A DNA stretch of 7,462 nt from Bacteroidota bacterium. Lineage in GTDB: Bacteria > Bacteroidota > Bacteroidia > Flavobacteriales > Weeksellaceae. A program made the position numbers and the translations under genes. The DNA lies in contig JAFDZJ010000366.1 in assembly GCA_018266965.1 (NCBI GenBank), positions 1 to 7,462 on the forward strand. Reading direction: 5' to 3'. Shown piece by piece: positions 1 to 6,674 of this stretch; the first letter of the stretch is position 1; the number at the start of each line of letters is the position of its first letter. The notes under the pieces are model-generated. The model saw only the letters and a list, made by a program, of their open reading frames with translations. It did not search any database and was not told the DNA's origin.

Positions 1-130
1 AGTTCGGGCTCGACTTTCAATGTTCAGCTTTAGTTCATAACTTCAACAGCATATTTTCAATTGGGCATTTGTACCGGGCTGGACAATCAATGAATTCCCT
101 GCCTTCGCAAATACTCGAACGTTGCCTGCA
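1..130 (+). repeat. attC-like site A (right part only)
   Basis: This is the 3' portion of an integron-type recombination site that closes a cassette lying left of the window. Its left arm is not visible. The segment is almost the same as 1903-2023 of site B: both contain TTCGGGCT-GAC, a CTTTAGT-CATA stretch, the string CAATTGGGCATTTGTACCGG, and an identical right arm CTGCCTTCGCAAATACTCGA. The right end AACG/TTGCCTGCA marks the boundary. The bases from 122 belong to the next cassette, because their reverse complement closes that cassette at 1831-1840. The identification rests on homology to the complete sites; the crossover position is inferred from classical integrons. Confidence 0.72.
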
Positions 131-193
131 ATGCCATTTGAGCCCTCCGTTTATTAACCAGTTTTCCCCGACATTTTAGCTTTAAAAACGTCT

Positions 194-226
194 TTTGGCA
201 GTCTTAACATTAATGTGCTAAATTTG
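194..226 (+). promoter_or_regulatory. Bacteroidota-type promoter for the R-M pair
   Basis: TAAATTTG at 219-226 fits the TAnnTTTG -7 consensus of the Bacteroidota primary sigma factor. A TTG at 195-197 lies 21 bases upstream, where the -33 element would be. Transcription would start around 231-235, leaving a leader of only about 10 bases before the ATG at 243. No Shine-Dalgarno sequence is seen, which is usual in this phylum. The promoter lies inside the cassette, between the boundary at 122 and the first gene. Confidence 0.55.
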
Positions 227-242
227 AGCTAATAATTTTAGT

Positions 243-1199
243 ATGACTATGATTGTAGAAGAACCATTATTCGATTATATCAGCGCTGACACTGACTATG
301 AAATCAAGAAGGGCGAATGTTTGACCGTTCTCAAAAAGATTGAGGATGGCAGATTTGACCTTATTTTGACTTCGCCACCATACAATGTTGGCAAATCTTA
401 CGAGACAAAGACCAGCATTGAAAAATATCTTGAAACACAGGAAGAAATTATAGATGAGTTAGTGCGGACACTTTCCGACAAGGGAAACCTTTGCTGGCAA
501 GTTGGAAACTATGTTGATAAAGGTGAAGTATTTCCGCTTGACATTTTTTATTACCAGATATTTAAAAAGCACCGACTGCAACTTCGCAATCGCATCATTT
601 GGCATTTTGGGCATGGACTTCATGCTTCAAATCGGTTTAGCGGACGTTATGAAACCATACTTTGGTTCAGCAAGACAGATGATTACATCTTCAACCTTGA
701 CAATGTAAGAGTACCTTCAAAATATCCAGGTAAACGACATTTCAAAGGACCCAAGAAAGGACAAGTATCAGGAAATCCGTTAGGTAAAAACCCAAGCGAC
801 ATTTGGGAAATCATTGAGCAAGATTGGGACAAAGCAATGTGGAATATTCCAAACGTAAAATCAAATCATCCTGAAAAAGTTGACCATCCATGCCAATTTC
901 CAATTGAATTAGTTGAACGTTGTGTTTTAGCATTGACAGAAGAAAATAGTTGGGTGCTTGACCCATTTGCTGGTGTTGGTTCAACTGTTATTGGTGCAAT
1001 AAAAAATAAACGCAATGCTATCGGCATAGAAAAAGAAGATGCCTATTGCAAAATAGCAAGACAAAGAATAAATGAGTTAAAAGAAGGAATGCTGAAAGTA
1101 AGACCTATTAATAAACCTATTCACAAGCCAAGCGGTAATGACAAAGTTTCAAGAGTTCCAGAAGAATGGCTTACTTTAAATTTCACAAACGGACATTAA
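243..1199 (+). CDS. Type II DNA methyltransferase, beta class (probably N4-cytosine)
   Basis: A 318-aa S-adenosylmethionine-dependent DNA methyltransferase, the protective half of a restriction-modification system. The catalytic motif IV, TSPPY (residues 43-47), comes before the SAM-binding motif I, DPFAGVGST (240-248), which is the beta-class order. HPCQFP (215-220) is the conserved helix entry seen just before motif I in this class. An S-P-P-Y core is typical of N4-cytosine enzymes, while N6-adenine enzymes more often have D-P-P-Y, so m4C is favoured but not proven. The variable region, about residues 100-210, should hold target recognition. The neighbour is a BglII-family nuclease; from general knowledge, BglII itself is paired with an m4C methyltransferase, which agrees. 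The start at 243 follows a good promoter; ATG 249 is an alternative. Its TAA abuts the next ATG with no gap, so the two genes are surely co-transcribed. The length is normal and no damage is seen. Confidence 0.92.
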   Translation: MTMIVEEPLFDYISADTDYEIKKGECLTVLKKIEDGRFDLILTSPPYNVGKSYETKTSIEKYLETQEEIIDELVRTLSDKGNLCWQVGNYVDKGEVFPLDIFYYQIFKKHRLQLRNRIIWHFGHGLHASNRFSGRYETILWFSKTDDYIFNLDNVRVPSKYPGKRHFKGPKKGQVSGNPLGKNPSDIWEIIEQDWDKAMWNIPNVKSNHPEKVDHPCQFPIELVERCVLALTEENSWVLDPFAGVGSTVIGAIKNKRNAIGIEKEDAYCKIARQRINELKEGMLKVRPINKPIHKPSGNDKVSRVPEEWLTLNFTNGH

Positions 1200-1814
1200 A
1201 TGAAAATAGCACAGAAGTATTCCCACTTGAATGGCGAAGAATATTTAATCGTACATCACAACAATCTTTATAAAGAAATAAAGGAAGTCATAGCAAGCAT
1301 TGATGCTGACAAACTAAGAACGAAAATCAGCAAAGAGAAAAGAAAAATCGGAAACAGTTTATTATCTCCCATTGAATTGAATGAAGCATTCAATAGTGAA
1401 TTTTACAAACGTAAATGGGAAGAAAGCCGTTATAATTATTACATCACTCTTAATCGAGAACTTATGGAAAAGAGTGTATTAATGTCAGCAAAAGAACAAA
1501 AGGAATTTCTCATCGCAAACGGCGAAAAAGAACCAATTTACAGTTACAATCAAACTGATTTTGTCAAAGATAAAATAGCAGTAGAAGTTCAATTCGGCAA
1601 ATATGCTTTTGTAGCATTTGATTTGTTTGTAAAGCACATGCTGTTTTATTCCGGTGGTGTTATCAACTTAGGTATTGAAATTTTGCCGACAAAGAAAATG
1701 CAGGCACAAATGAGTAGCGGTGTTGCGTACTACGAAGGAGAAGTGTATAACGTAATGAGACAAGGTCGCAATAGTCCACCAGTTCCTTTACTGATTTTGG
1801 GAATCGAACCGTAG
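1200..1814 (+). CDS. Type II restriction endonuclease, BglII family
   Basis: A 204-aa protein recognised as a BglII/BstYI-type endonuclease, which cuts DNA at a short palindromic site. The active site is visible as D120, then E129-V-Q131, followed by FGKYAFVAFD. The D-x8-E-x-Q spacing is the same as BglII D84/E93/Q95, where the usual lysine of PD-(D/E)XK enzymes is replaced by glutamine. The C-terminal PPVPLLILGI strand is typical of the family. Known relatives cut sites with a GATC core (AGATCT, RGATCY); that the target here contains GATC is inference. The ATG directly follows the methyltransferase stop codon, so methylase is made first, a common protective order. The gene ends 16 bases before the left edge of site B. 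It appears intact. Confidence 0.88.
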   Translation: MKIAQKYSHLNGEEYLIVHHNNLYKEIKEVIASIDADKLRTKISKEKRKIGNSLLSPIELNEAFNSEFYKRKWEESRYNYYITLNRELMEKSVLMSAKEQKEFLIANGEKEPIYSYNQTDFVKDKIAVEVQFGKYAFVAFDLFVKHMLFYSGGVINLGIEILPTKKMQAQMSSGVAYYEGEVYNVMRQGRNSPPVPLLILGIEP

Positions 1815-1830
1815 CAAGTGACGAGGCACA

Positions 1831-2032
1831 TGCAGGCAACAAAAGTATTTGCAAAAGCAGGGCTGGACAATAAAACATCGGCTATGTGCTACTATCAGCA
1901 GCGATTCGGGCTGGACGTTCATTATTGAGCTTTAGTGCATATCTTCAATAGCAGTTTTTCAATTGGGCATTTGTACCGGGCTGGACAAACAATGAATCCC
2001 CTGCCTTCGCAAATACTCGAACGTAAGCAGCA
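1831..2032 (+). repeat. attC-like recombination site B
   Basis: A complete site of about 202 bp. The left end R'' is TGCAGGCAAC (1831-1840) and the right end R' is GTAAGCAGCA (2023-2032). These two do not pair beyond the core, because R'' belongs to cassette 1 and R' to cassette 2. Inner arms 1844-1861 and 2000-2017 are inverted repeats matching at 16 of 18 positions. Three bases separate R'' from the left arm and five separate the right arm from R', the same asymmetry as in sites C and E. The loop contains ATCAGCAGCG and two GGGCTGGAC copies that recur in other sites. The crossover core reads G/TA rather than the usual G/TT. Confidence 0.8.
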
Positions 2033-2882
2033 ATTGTAAAGAACATTCCGTATGAGAATAACAAATACCCAAAAACAAGAATTAGCAGAAATTTTTCGAG
2101 AAAGCGGACTTAACCTCTTAGATTTTGAAACTTCAGGACAACATAAGGAGTTTAAAGTCCAATATAAGCATGAATACTTTTCCTTTTACATTAACATTCA
2201 TGACAAAGACAAAAATGTGTATCATGTAACGGTATTTACAGTTTCAAATACTAAGGCTTCTCCTGTTGCGGCGACATGGGAACAAGTTAAGGGTAAATTC
2301 AAAGTATGGACAAAAGAAGTTTTCACAGAGCTAAATACACCAACGGGATGGGAAACCTTTGAAAGCGAAAATTTCTTAAACAATGACTTTCAAGAATTAA
2401 ATTCTGAATTCACCGAGCTTGAAAAAGCTAAAGTTGGACAGAGTATTTCTGAGCTAAAAGAAAAAATTAAGCTACTGGAATTACCAGAGCCAACATTAGA
2501 CATCCTTAATAAAAAACTAGACGAGCTGCACATAAAGGTTGACAAGCTAAATAAGTTTGACTGGAAGTCTTTATTTATTGGCACTATTGCAAGTCTTATT
2601 ATGACACTGGCCATTCCGCCTCAGGCAAGTGGCTTAATTTGGGAATACATTAAATCGGCATTTAGCGGTTTAAAATTAAAAGGATAACAACATGCTGCTT
2701 ACATTGGGTTTTATGCAAGTTGGGCTTGACAAACAGACATCAACTAATTGCAAATCCAGGCTGTGGTTCGGGCTGGACAAACAACTTTCAACTTTAGTTC
2801 TTAAATTCAACTTTATATTTTCAATCAGCAGCGGTTGTGGGCGGACGAATAACAATTCCCAACCTGCATAAAGCCCTGCCCG
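2024..2882 (+). mobile_element. Integron-type gene cassette 2 (membrane-anchored unknown)
   Basis: A cassette of about 0.86 kb with one gene and site C. It opens with GTAAGCAGCA (2023-2032) and its closing site starts with the exact reverse complement TGCTGCTTAC (2693-2702), 10 of 10 bases. Only 28 bases lie between the boundary and the ATG, so any promoter would have to sit in the preceding attC site or in cassette 1. I see no convincing TAnnTTTG box close to the gene. Confidence 0.75.
2052..2687 (+). CDS. Unrecognised protein with coiled coil and C-terminal membrane anchor
   Basis: A 211-aa protein I cannot assign to a named family. Residues 1-110 look like a small globular alpha/beta domain with alternating aromatic strands (YFSFYINIH, VYHVTVFTV), followed by a tryptophan-spaced helix (W76, F83, W86, W100). 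Residues 112-168 are charged and heptad-like, rich in E, K and L, so probably a coiled coil. Residues 172-190 form one hydrophobic segment (LFIGTIASLIMTLAI), followed by a short amphipathic tail. There is no N-terminal signal peptide, so it would be tail-anchored with the N-terminal domain in the cytoplasm. Its place between two restriction-modification cassettes makes a role in phage defence conceivable, but that is guilt by association only. The ATG at 2052 is the first in frame after the cassette boundary, and the stop is 5 bases before the attC left edge. Confidence 0.8.
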   Translation: MRITNTQKQELAEIFRESGLNLLDFETSGQHKEFKVQYKHEYFSFYINIHDKDKNVYHVTVFTVSNTKASPVAATWEQVKGKFKVWTKEVFTELNTPTGWETFESENFLNNDFQELNSEFTELEKAKVGQSISELKEKIKLLELPEPTLDILNKKLDELHIKVDKLNKFDWKSLFIGTIASLIMTLAIPPQASGLIWEYIKSAFSGLKLKG

Positions 2883-2891
2883 TTACAAGCA
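2693..2891 (+). repeat. attC-like recombination site C
   Basis: A complete site of about 199 bp. R'' is TGCTGCTTAC (2693-2702) and R' is GTTACAAGCA (2882-2891). Inner arms 2706-2724 and 2858-2876 match as inverted repeats at 17 of 19 positions; the two differences are transitions at the same places in the arm as in sites D and E. The spacer is three bases on the left and five on the right. The loop shares a TTCGGGCTGGAC / CTTTAGT / ATTTTCAAT block with sites A and B, and ATCAGCAGCGG plus GGCGGACGAAT with site E. Confidence 0.8.
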
Positions 2892-2958
2892 ACCCTATTG
2901 GACGACCACAGCAACATTGAAACTAACAGTAAAACGAAAGACAAAATGCCAACGCTTC

Positions 2959-3022
2959 GCAAAATAAAAAGAGCTGCAACTAACCGCATAAGCCGAAACA
3001 AATTGCAGCACATTTTATTTTG
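2959..3022. repeat. Hairpin upstream of the Type IIG-like gene
   Basis: Inverted repeat with arms of about 21-22 bases: the left arm begins GCAAAATAAAA and ends GAGCTGCAA, and the right arm begins TTGCAGCACA and ends TTTTGC, with about 22 bases of loop. Two positions in the arm mismatch. The right arm and what follows (GCAGCACATTT, TTGC, CCGCAC, AGCCCAC) resemble the hairpin downstream of the gene at 6412-6477. The function is unknown; it has no T-run and lies about 100 bases before the start codon, so it could act in the mRNA leader or be a dispersed palindromic repeat. Confidence 0.5.
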
Positions 3023-3109
3023 CCCAACCGCACCCAAGCCCACCCACCACCCTCAAAAATGGGCTAACAGATTTTAGCAAAAAAGGAAAAGATAGCAACA
3101 ATTAAGTAC

Positions 3110-3117
3110 TAATTTTG
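3110..3117 (+). promoter_or_regulatory. Possible -7 promoter box of the Type IIG-like gene
   Basis: TAATTTTG matches the Bacteroidota TAnnTTTG consensus and ends only 5 bases before the GTG start codon at 3123. No clear TTG is seen at the expected -33 position. If used, transcription would begin at or next to the start codon, giving a leaderless or almost leaderless mRNA. A chance match in AT-rich DNA is possible. Confidence 0.35.
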
Positions 3118-3122
3118 AGACT

Positions 3123-6100
3123 GTGAAAAAAGCAATAGACAAATCGAAAAAAAATAAATTTAGAATAAAGCAAATTGAAACGATTATTCGGACAACTGAA
3201 TATGCTGAATTATTAACAGAAGTAAGTAGTGACATTATTACAGAATCAAAAAAAGCTGAAAATGAGGCAAGTATTGTTTCAATCTTTGAACTTGAATTAT
3301 TTTCTTTCATAAAAGAAACGCTAGGACTCAAATATTATCCTGAAAAGGAAAAAACAATCAATACAGAAAGACACATTTCAAAGGGAAGAATTGATAGTAA
3401 AATAGGTGCATTGGTTATTGAATTTAAGCATACATCAAAACTCAAAACAACCGAACATAAAGACAAGGCATCTTCTCAACTATCTGACTATTTAAAAGGT
3501 TTAAGTGACAAAAATAATCTTGACTATTTTGGGATTGTAACAGATGGTACACAATGCAAATTAGTAAATATTGAAAATGGTGTACTCAATGAAGGAGCAT
3601 TTGAAAAACTTGCTCCAAAACACATTGATAGAATAATTAAAAGCATTGTACTATTAGACAAAGTTGCATTAACACCTGAAAATTTAGTAAAAGACTTCTG
3701 TGAATCCGATAATAGTTTATCGCAAAGGCTTGTTTTATGTCTTTACAAAACTCTAAAAACAAATCCTACAGGACGTTCATTGATGTTGTTTAACGAATGG
3801 AAAGAGTTATTTAGATTGGCTCACGATGACAACTCCAAACAGAAAGCAATAGAAGAAAGAAAAAAATCATTAGAAGAAATTATAGGAAATGAGTTAAAAA
3901 CTAATGATGAAGAATATTTGGCGTTGTATGCAATTCAAACAACGTATGCTATAATCGTAAAAATTATTGCTTATAAAGTCATTAGTAAAATTCGCTTTAA
4001 TAAAAGCTTAATAGACTTCAATAAACTTTCTGAAACAGATTTTGAGACTTTGCGCCACCAAATGAATTCTCTTGAAGAAGGTGCAATTTTTAGACAACTT
4101 GGAATTGGAAACTTATTAGAAGGCGATTTCTTTGCTTGGTATTGTTCTTCAAATCAATGGACAAATGAAATTGGCAAATTAGTTCAAGAGATATTTAAAA
4201 CCCTTACACATTACGAAGACAAAGCACTTTTTCAAACTGGTGAAAACGTTCAAGATTTGTTTAGAGAATTGTTTATGAAAATAATTCCTGACAAAGTAAG
4301 ACACAGTCTTGGAGAATTCTATACACCATCTTGGCTCGCAGACAACCTAATTCGTGAAAGTATAAACTTAAATCCTAAAAAGAAAAATTGGACAGCCCTT
4401 GACCCCTGTGCAGGTTCTGGGACATTTATTACAATTTTAATCAAACACGTTTTACTTGAAACGGCTTACAAGAATAATAAAGCACGTTTGAATTTAGTTT
4501 TGAATAGGGTTAAAGCAATTGACTTAAATCCTCTAGCTGTTCTAACCTCAAGGGTTAATTATTTTATCAATATTTCGCATTTAATCTCAGATGATGATGA
4601 GTTTGAAATCCCGGTATATTTGGGTGATTCGTCTTACGTTCCGACCAAAGTTATAATTGATAAAGTTGAGTGTATTAATTACAACATCAAAACTATAAAA
4701 GGTTTTATAAGCATAGACTTACCAAAAAGTGCCGTATCAAATGCTGTTTTGTTTTCCAAAACAATGACAAGTATTGAACAAGACATTCATAATTTAGACG
4801 TTGATTCCATTCGCCAAAAATTAAGTACTATCATTCCGACTAAGGATTTAACAAAGGAAATAAAAAATAGAATTAACTCACTTGCAGAACAGTTTGTAGA
4901 ACTTGAAAGAAACGAATGGAATGGTATTTGGGCAAGAATTGTTACTAACTTTCTAACTACTTCTAACCTTGGAAAATTTGATTTAATTGTTGGTAACCCA
5001 CCTTGGATTGATTGGAAAAACTTACCTGCGGGTTATAGAGAAAGAGTAAAATCGATTTGTATAGAAAGACATTTGTTTTCCGGTGATAGTTTGACAGGCG
5101 GCATAAACCTTAATATTTGTGCATTAATTTCAAATGTTGCTGCGACAAATTGGTTAAATGAAGGAGGCGTTTTAGCTTTCTTAATGCCTCAAACTATTAT
5201 TTTCCAACAGACATATGAAGGATTTAGACAACTTAAAATTGACGAGAGTTCTAACTTATATTTTCAACAACTATACGATTGGACAAAATCAGGACACCCA
5301 TTTGCACCCGTTACACATAAATTTTTGACCTTCTTTTTCTCTAACAAAAAAGTAGATTATAGAAAAGGAATTCCTTTAAAGTATTTTATAAAAAACAAAG
5401 GATATGATTTAAAGGACTTCCGCAATGTAACCGACTTTGAAGCATTAGAGGAAGTATTTACGTTAAAAAGTGAATTAGCAGGTCAATGCATTGAAAATAC
5501 AACTATTTTTTCTTATGGCAAAAATGAAACTGTATTAAAACAGTTTTCTAAAATTTCTGGGCAATCATTTTATACAGGTAGAGACGGAATCGATTTTTAT
5601 CCACAAGAACTTTATATGTTGAGAATAGATAAAGATTTCCCAATCACAAAAAAGAAAATATTCGTAAAAAACTTTCAAAACAAAAAAGCGACCCACAGAA
5701 TTACTGAAACAACATTTCCTTTAGAAACTAAACATCTTTATCCATTAGTTAGAAGTGTTGAAATTGACAGATTTCATATTGATGAACATTCTTTTGTAGT
5801 TCCTTTCCCTTATAAAGAGGAAAACAAAAGAGCACCAATTTCTTTAAAAGAATTAACCAAAGAATCGCCTCTTTTGGCTAATTTTTTTCATCAATATAAA
5901 AGTGTTTTTAGTTCTAAAACAGACTACAATAAAAAAATCATAGGAGAAAAGCATAGCAAAGAATTTTACGCTTTAACTAGAGTTGGAGAATACACCTTTG
6001 GTAATTATTTTGTTGTTTTTAGAAAAGATACTAAATGGTGTTCCGCGGTTATTGGTTCGGTTGAAACAGCTTGGGGAGAAATTAAAACACCAAGATTTCA

Positions 6101-6401
6101 AAGTCATGCAGTATATATTTCACAAAATGCCAAAGGTGAATTTATTACACAGGAAGAAGCGCATTTTATTTGTGCGATATTTAACGCACCGCTTACTGCT
6201 CAATTTATTACCAGCTCAAGTGATGATAGGTCATTCAAAGTAAGACCGCCAGTTTTCATTCCAAAATATGATAAGAAAAATAAAATACACAAAGAACTTT
6301 CGGAATTATCAGTAAAAGCTCATAAATGCATTGACAACAAAAAAGAAATTGATAAAATAGATAGACGGCTTAATGAATTAGTAATACAGTTAAAACAATA
6401 G
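3123..6401 (+). CDS. Type IIG-like restriction-modification enzyme (nuclease and N6-adenine methyltransferase in one chain)
   Basis: A 1092-aa protein that should both methylate and cut DNA. The N-terminus has a PD-(D/E)XK nuclease signature: D91, then E100-F-K102 in a GRID...ALVIEFKH context, with Q119-L-S-D-Y123 as a possible QxxxY helix. A helical linker (about 150-390) leads to a gamma-class N6-adenine methyltransferase: motif X GEFYTP (397-402), SAM motif I DPCAGSGTF (427-435), AIDLNP (465-470), VYLGDS (498-503) and catalytic NPPW (625-628). About 115 residues separate the last two, a long helical insertion. Residues 720-1045 would be the target-recognition region, and 1050-1090 a terminal coil. 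The start is GTG: a stop lies in frame at 3093-3095 and no ATG occurs for over 200 codons. There is no separate specificity or nuclease gene, so it fits a self-contained Type IIG system. A methylase of another defence system, such as a PglX or DISARM type, is the alternative, but those are not expected alone or with this nuclease motif. It appears intact. Confidence 0.85.
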   Translation: MKKAIDKSKKNKFRIKQIETIIRTTEYAELLTEVSSDIITESKKAENEASIVSIFELELFSFIKETLGLKYYPEKEKTINTERHISKGRIDSKIGALVIEFKHTSKLKTTEHKDKASSQLSDYLKGLSDKNNLDYFGIVTDGTQCKLVNIENGVLNEGAFEKLAPKHIDRIIKSIVLLDKVALTPENLVKDFCESDNSLSQRLVLCLYKTLKTNPTGRSLMLFNEWKELFRLAHDDNSKQKAIEERKKSLEEIIGNELKTNDEEYLALYAIQTTYAIIVKIIAYKVISKIRFNKSLIDFNKLSETDFETLRHQMNSLEEGAIFRQLGIGNLLEGDFFAWYCSSNQWTNEIGKLVQEIFKTLTHYEDKALFQTGENVQDLFRELFMKIIPDKVRHSLGEFYTPSWLADNLIRESINLNPKKKNWTALDPCAGSGTFITILIKHVLLETAYKNNKARLNLVLNRVKAIDLNPLAVLTSRVNYFINISHLISDDDEFEIPVYLGDSSYVPTKVIIDKVECINYNIKTIKGFISIDLPKSAVSNAVLFSKTMTSIEQDIHNLDVDSIRQKLSTIIPTKDLTKEIKNRINSLAEQFVELERNEWNGIWARIVTNFLTTSNLGKFDLIVGNPPWIDWKNLPAGYRERVKSICIERHLFSGDSLTGGINLNICALISNVAATNWLNEGGVLAFLMPQTIIFQQTYEGFRQLKIDESSNLYFQQLYDWTKSGHPFAPVTHKFLTFFFSNKKVDYRKGIPLKYFIKNKGYDLKDFRNVTDFEALEEVFTLKSELAGQCIENTTIFSYGKNETVLKQFSKISGQSFYTGRDGIDFYPQELYMLRIDKDFPITKKKIFVKNFQNKKATHRITETTFPLETKHLYPLVRSVEIDRFHIDEHSFVVPFPYKEENKRAPISLKELTKESPLLANFFHQYKSVFSSKTDYNKKIIGEKHSKEFYALTRVGEYTFGNYFVVFRKDTKWCSAVIGSVETAWGEIKTPRFQSHAVYISQNAKGEFITQEEAHFICAIFNAPLTAQFITSSSDDRSFKVRPPVFIPKYDKKNKIHKELSELSVKAHKCIDNKKEIDKIDRRLNELVIQLKQ

Positions 6402-6411
6402 CGCACAACTT

Positions 6412-6477
6412 TTGGTAGCACATTTGCAAAACCACACAGGCCCACGCTAAAGCCAAGTTTTGCAAGAGAGCTACCAA
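6412..6477. repeat. Hairpin downstream of the Type IIG-like gene
   Basis: Inverted repeat with outer arms TTGGTAGC (6412-6419) and GCTACCAA (6470-6477), which pair perfectly, and inner arms TTGCAAAAC (6424-6432) and GTTTTGCAA (6457-6465). The loop is about 24 bases and includes AGGCCCACGC. It starts 11 bases after the stop codon, where a terminator would be, but has no T-run and a long loop. It resembles the hairpin at 2959-3022 in front of the same gene, with arm order reversed. It is probably a mobile or dispersed palindromic repeat that may also stabilise the mRNA 3' end. Confidence 0.6.
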
Positions 6478-6537
6478 GCCAACGCACCAAGACAGACCAA
6501 AATGGACAGAACAATAAGCATGACAGAAAGAAGGGCA

Positions 6538-6674
6538 GCTTGTAACATGGGTTTTGCAAAATGGCGGCTGACGTGCTTCTATGGCAGTTTAGTGCAAGGC
6601 TCAGCAGTAGTGCTTCTAATGAACTTTTGTGCTAATATTCCGCCACTTCGCAAAGCCCCGAACCGTTAGCGGTA
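6538..6674 (+). repeat. attC-like recombination site D
   Basis: The shortest complete site, about 137 bp. R'' is GCTTGTAAC (6538-6546) and R' is GTTAGCGGTA (6665-6674). Inner arms 6548-6567 and 6640-6659 match as inverted repeats at 16 of 20 positions. The loop is shorter than in B, C and E and lacks the long shared block, but keeps a CTCAGCAG element and a repeated GTGCTTCTA. The right end CTTCGCAAAGCCCCGAACCG/TTAGC resembles the right ends of the other sites. Confidence 0.78.

Larger units (their letters stand above)
122..2023 (+). mobile_element. Integron-type gene cassette 1 (Type II R-M pair)
   Basis: This unit of about 1.9 kb holds the methyltransferase and endonuclease genes and ends in site B. 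It opens with GTTGCCTGCA (121-130), and the exact reverse complement TGCAGGCAAC lies at 1831-1840, at the left edge of its own attC-like site. This 10/10 match is what a circularised cassette would need to rebuild a symmetric R''/R' pair. Both genes point toward the site, as in classical cassettes. The cassette appears to carry its own promoter (194-226), so expression need not depend on an integron Pc promoter. Boundaries assume cleavage after the first G. Confidence 0.75.
2883..6665 (+). mobile_element. Integron-type gene cassette 3 (Type IIG-like enzyme)
   Basis: A cassette of about 3.8 kb, very large for an integron cassette. It opens with GTTACAAGC (2882-2890); the exact reverse complement GCTTGTAAC is at 6538-6546, 9 bases. 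It holds one long gene, with a leader of about 240 bases and a trailer of about 135 bases before its site D. Each of these non-coding parts contains one hairpin of the same family. The coding part is visibly AT-richer than the flanking sites. Confidence 0.72.

Noticed and set aside
1663..1878. Reverse-strand frame over the end of the BglII-family gene
   Set aside because: Antisense shadow of a well-supported gene and of the left arm of site B.
1..2032. CRISPR array or tandem repeat suggested by the near-identical blocks at 1-120 and 1903-2023
   Set aside because: Only two close copies 1.9 kb apart with genes between; no short regular repeat-spacer pattern.
2825..3043. Reverse-strand frame of 72 codons between cassette 2 and the Type IIG-like gene
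   Set aside because: It covers the right arm of site C and a hairpin; there is no promoter or recognisable domain, and composition is repeat-like.
6412..6477. Rho-independent terminator after the Type IIG-like gene
   Set aside because: The stem is interrupted, the loop is about 24 bases and no T-run follows; kept only as a hairpin repeat.
6622..6629. AACTTTTG as a -7 box for cassette 4
   Set aside because: First base differs from TAnnTTTG, there is no -33 TTG at a suitable distance, and it lies in the loop of site D; too weak to call.
6460..6669. 69-codon frame starting in the hairpin after the Type IIG-like gene
   Set aside because: It lies across the hairpin and attC-like site D, has no start signal, and its translation looks like repeat sequence, not protein.
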